Shown: piece by piece, positions 6,751 through 7,027 of the stretch | Layout: every line of letters begins with the position of its first letter | Position numbering within the stretch: the first letter of the stretch is position 1 | From: Deltaproteobacteria bacterium | Lineage (GTDB): Bacteria > Desulfobacterota_B > Binatia > Binatales > Binataceae | Reading direction: 5' to 3' | NCBI GenBank assembly: GCA_021827465.1 | Contig: JAKAVX010000130.1 | Location: forward strand, 1 to 7,027 | DNA length: 7,027 bases | Notes under the pieces: generated by a model | Told to the model about the DNA's origin: nothing | The model's input: the letters and a program-made list of their open reading frames with translations, nothing else | The model's database searches: none | Translations under genes and position numbers: made by a program

Positions 6751-7027
6751 TGGAGAGCGGGATTCTTACAGCACTCATCTTCGTGCCGCTGCTCGGCGGG
6801 CTGCTGGTCCTGCTCCAGAAGGAAGAGCGCGCGATCTGGAACTCGGCGTTCATCTTTTCGCTGGTTCCGCTCGCGATTAGCTTCTACCTGTTTGCCGCGT
6901 TCGATCCTGCGCGCGCCGGATACCAGTTCGTCGAGCAATACCAGTGGATTCCGCAGTTCGGCATCTCGTATCACGTCGGGATGGACGGGCTCAGCCTGGT
7001 GCTCGTGGTTCTGACCACGATCCTGAT
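6750..7027 (+). CDS. nuoM: NADH-quinone oxidoreductase subunit M (partial, N-terminal)
   Basis: An ATG at 6750-6752, sharing its A with the nuoL TGA, opens a frame that runs off the window after 92 complete codons. It begins with a hydrophobic helix ([20 protein letters not shown]), then a second helix (about 33-50). The hydrophilic stretch that follows ends in QWIPQFGISYHVGMDGLSL (65-83) and LVVLTTIL. The W(I)P.fgi.Y..G.DGlSl pattern is the conserved N-terminal mark of NuoM, the second large antiporter-like proton pump of complex I. The proton-path glutamate and lysines lie beyond the edge. Position after nuoL is as in most nuo operons. Confidence 0.92.
   Translation, partial: MESGILTALIFVPLLGGLLVLLQKEERAIWNSAFIFSLVPLAISFYLFAAFDPARAGYQFVEQYQWIPQFGISYHVGMDGLSLVLVVLTTIL

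Noticed and set aside
4517..7027. nuoK-nuoL-nuoM as part of an Mrp-type Na+/H+ antiporter or a membrane hydrogenase
   Set aside because: The NuoL C-terminus ([21 protein letters not shown]), NuoH and NuoJ motifs and the presence of nuoE fit complex I; no Mrp- or hydrogenase-specific gene is present.

Overview
The window comes from a GC-rich bacterial chromosome and carries two divergent blocks of housekeeping genes separated by a control region of about 190 bp. There are no RNA genes, insertion sequences, CRISPR arrays or phage genes. The host cannot be named from the sequence. Two features recall Myxococcota, Desulfobacterota and similar 'deltaproteobacterial' or related uncultured lineages: the NuoH style (an [21 protein letters not shown] first loop and a [10 protein letters not shown] motif), and rsmD, coaD and an aminotransferase in a row. 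That placement is an impression from memory and has low confidence.

Left block, minus strand, in transcription order. rsmD (16S rRNA m2G966 methyltransferase; GTG start at 2182) is followed 16 nt later by coaD (phosphopantetheine adenylyltransferase, coenzyme A synthesis). After a 127-bp gap comes a class I/II PLP-dependent aminotransferase of the aspartate aminotransferase type. It stops after 290 residues, about 100 short of the family. After 21 nt a new reading frame begins and leaves the window; its 15 residues resemble the start of a 2Fe-2S ferredoxin-domain protein.

Control region, about 2183-2375. It lies between rsmD and nuoE and is rich in short repeats. A perfect 14-bp inverted repeat has one arm inside the start of rsmD and the other about 75 bp upstream of it. 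There is also a 12-bp palindrome and two tandem 10-mers. A weak promoter can be proposed for each direction.

Right block, plus strand. Genes for respiratory complex I (proton-pumping NADH:quinone oxidoreductase) run nuoE, nuoH, nuoJ, nuoK, nuoL, nuoM, with nuoM cut by the window edge. Each neighbouring pair overlaps by 1 to 8 nt, so the operon is tight and probably translationally coupled. The usual order is E-F-G-H-I-J-K-L-M, so nuoF, nuoG and nuoI are absent from their normal places with no visible remnant. The products are one peripheral 2Fe-2S subunit (NuoE) plus the quinone-site membrane subunit (NuoH), two small membrane subunits (NuoJ, NuoK) and two antiporter-like pumps (NuoL, NuoM). 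NuoA-D and, if the enzyme uses NADH, NuoF, NuoG and NuoI must be encoded elsewhere.

I see no wholly new system. The points most worth a second look are the reduced nuo gene order, the C-terminally truncated aminotransferase, and the inverted repeat bracketing the rsmD start.
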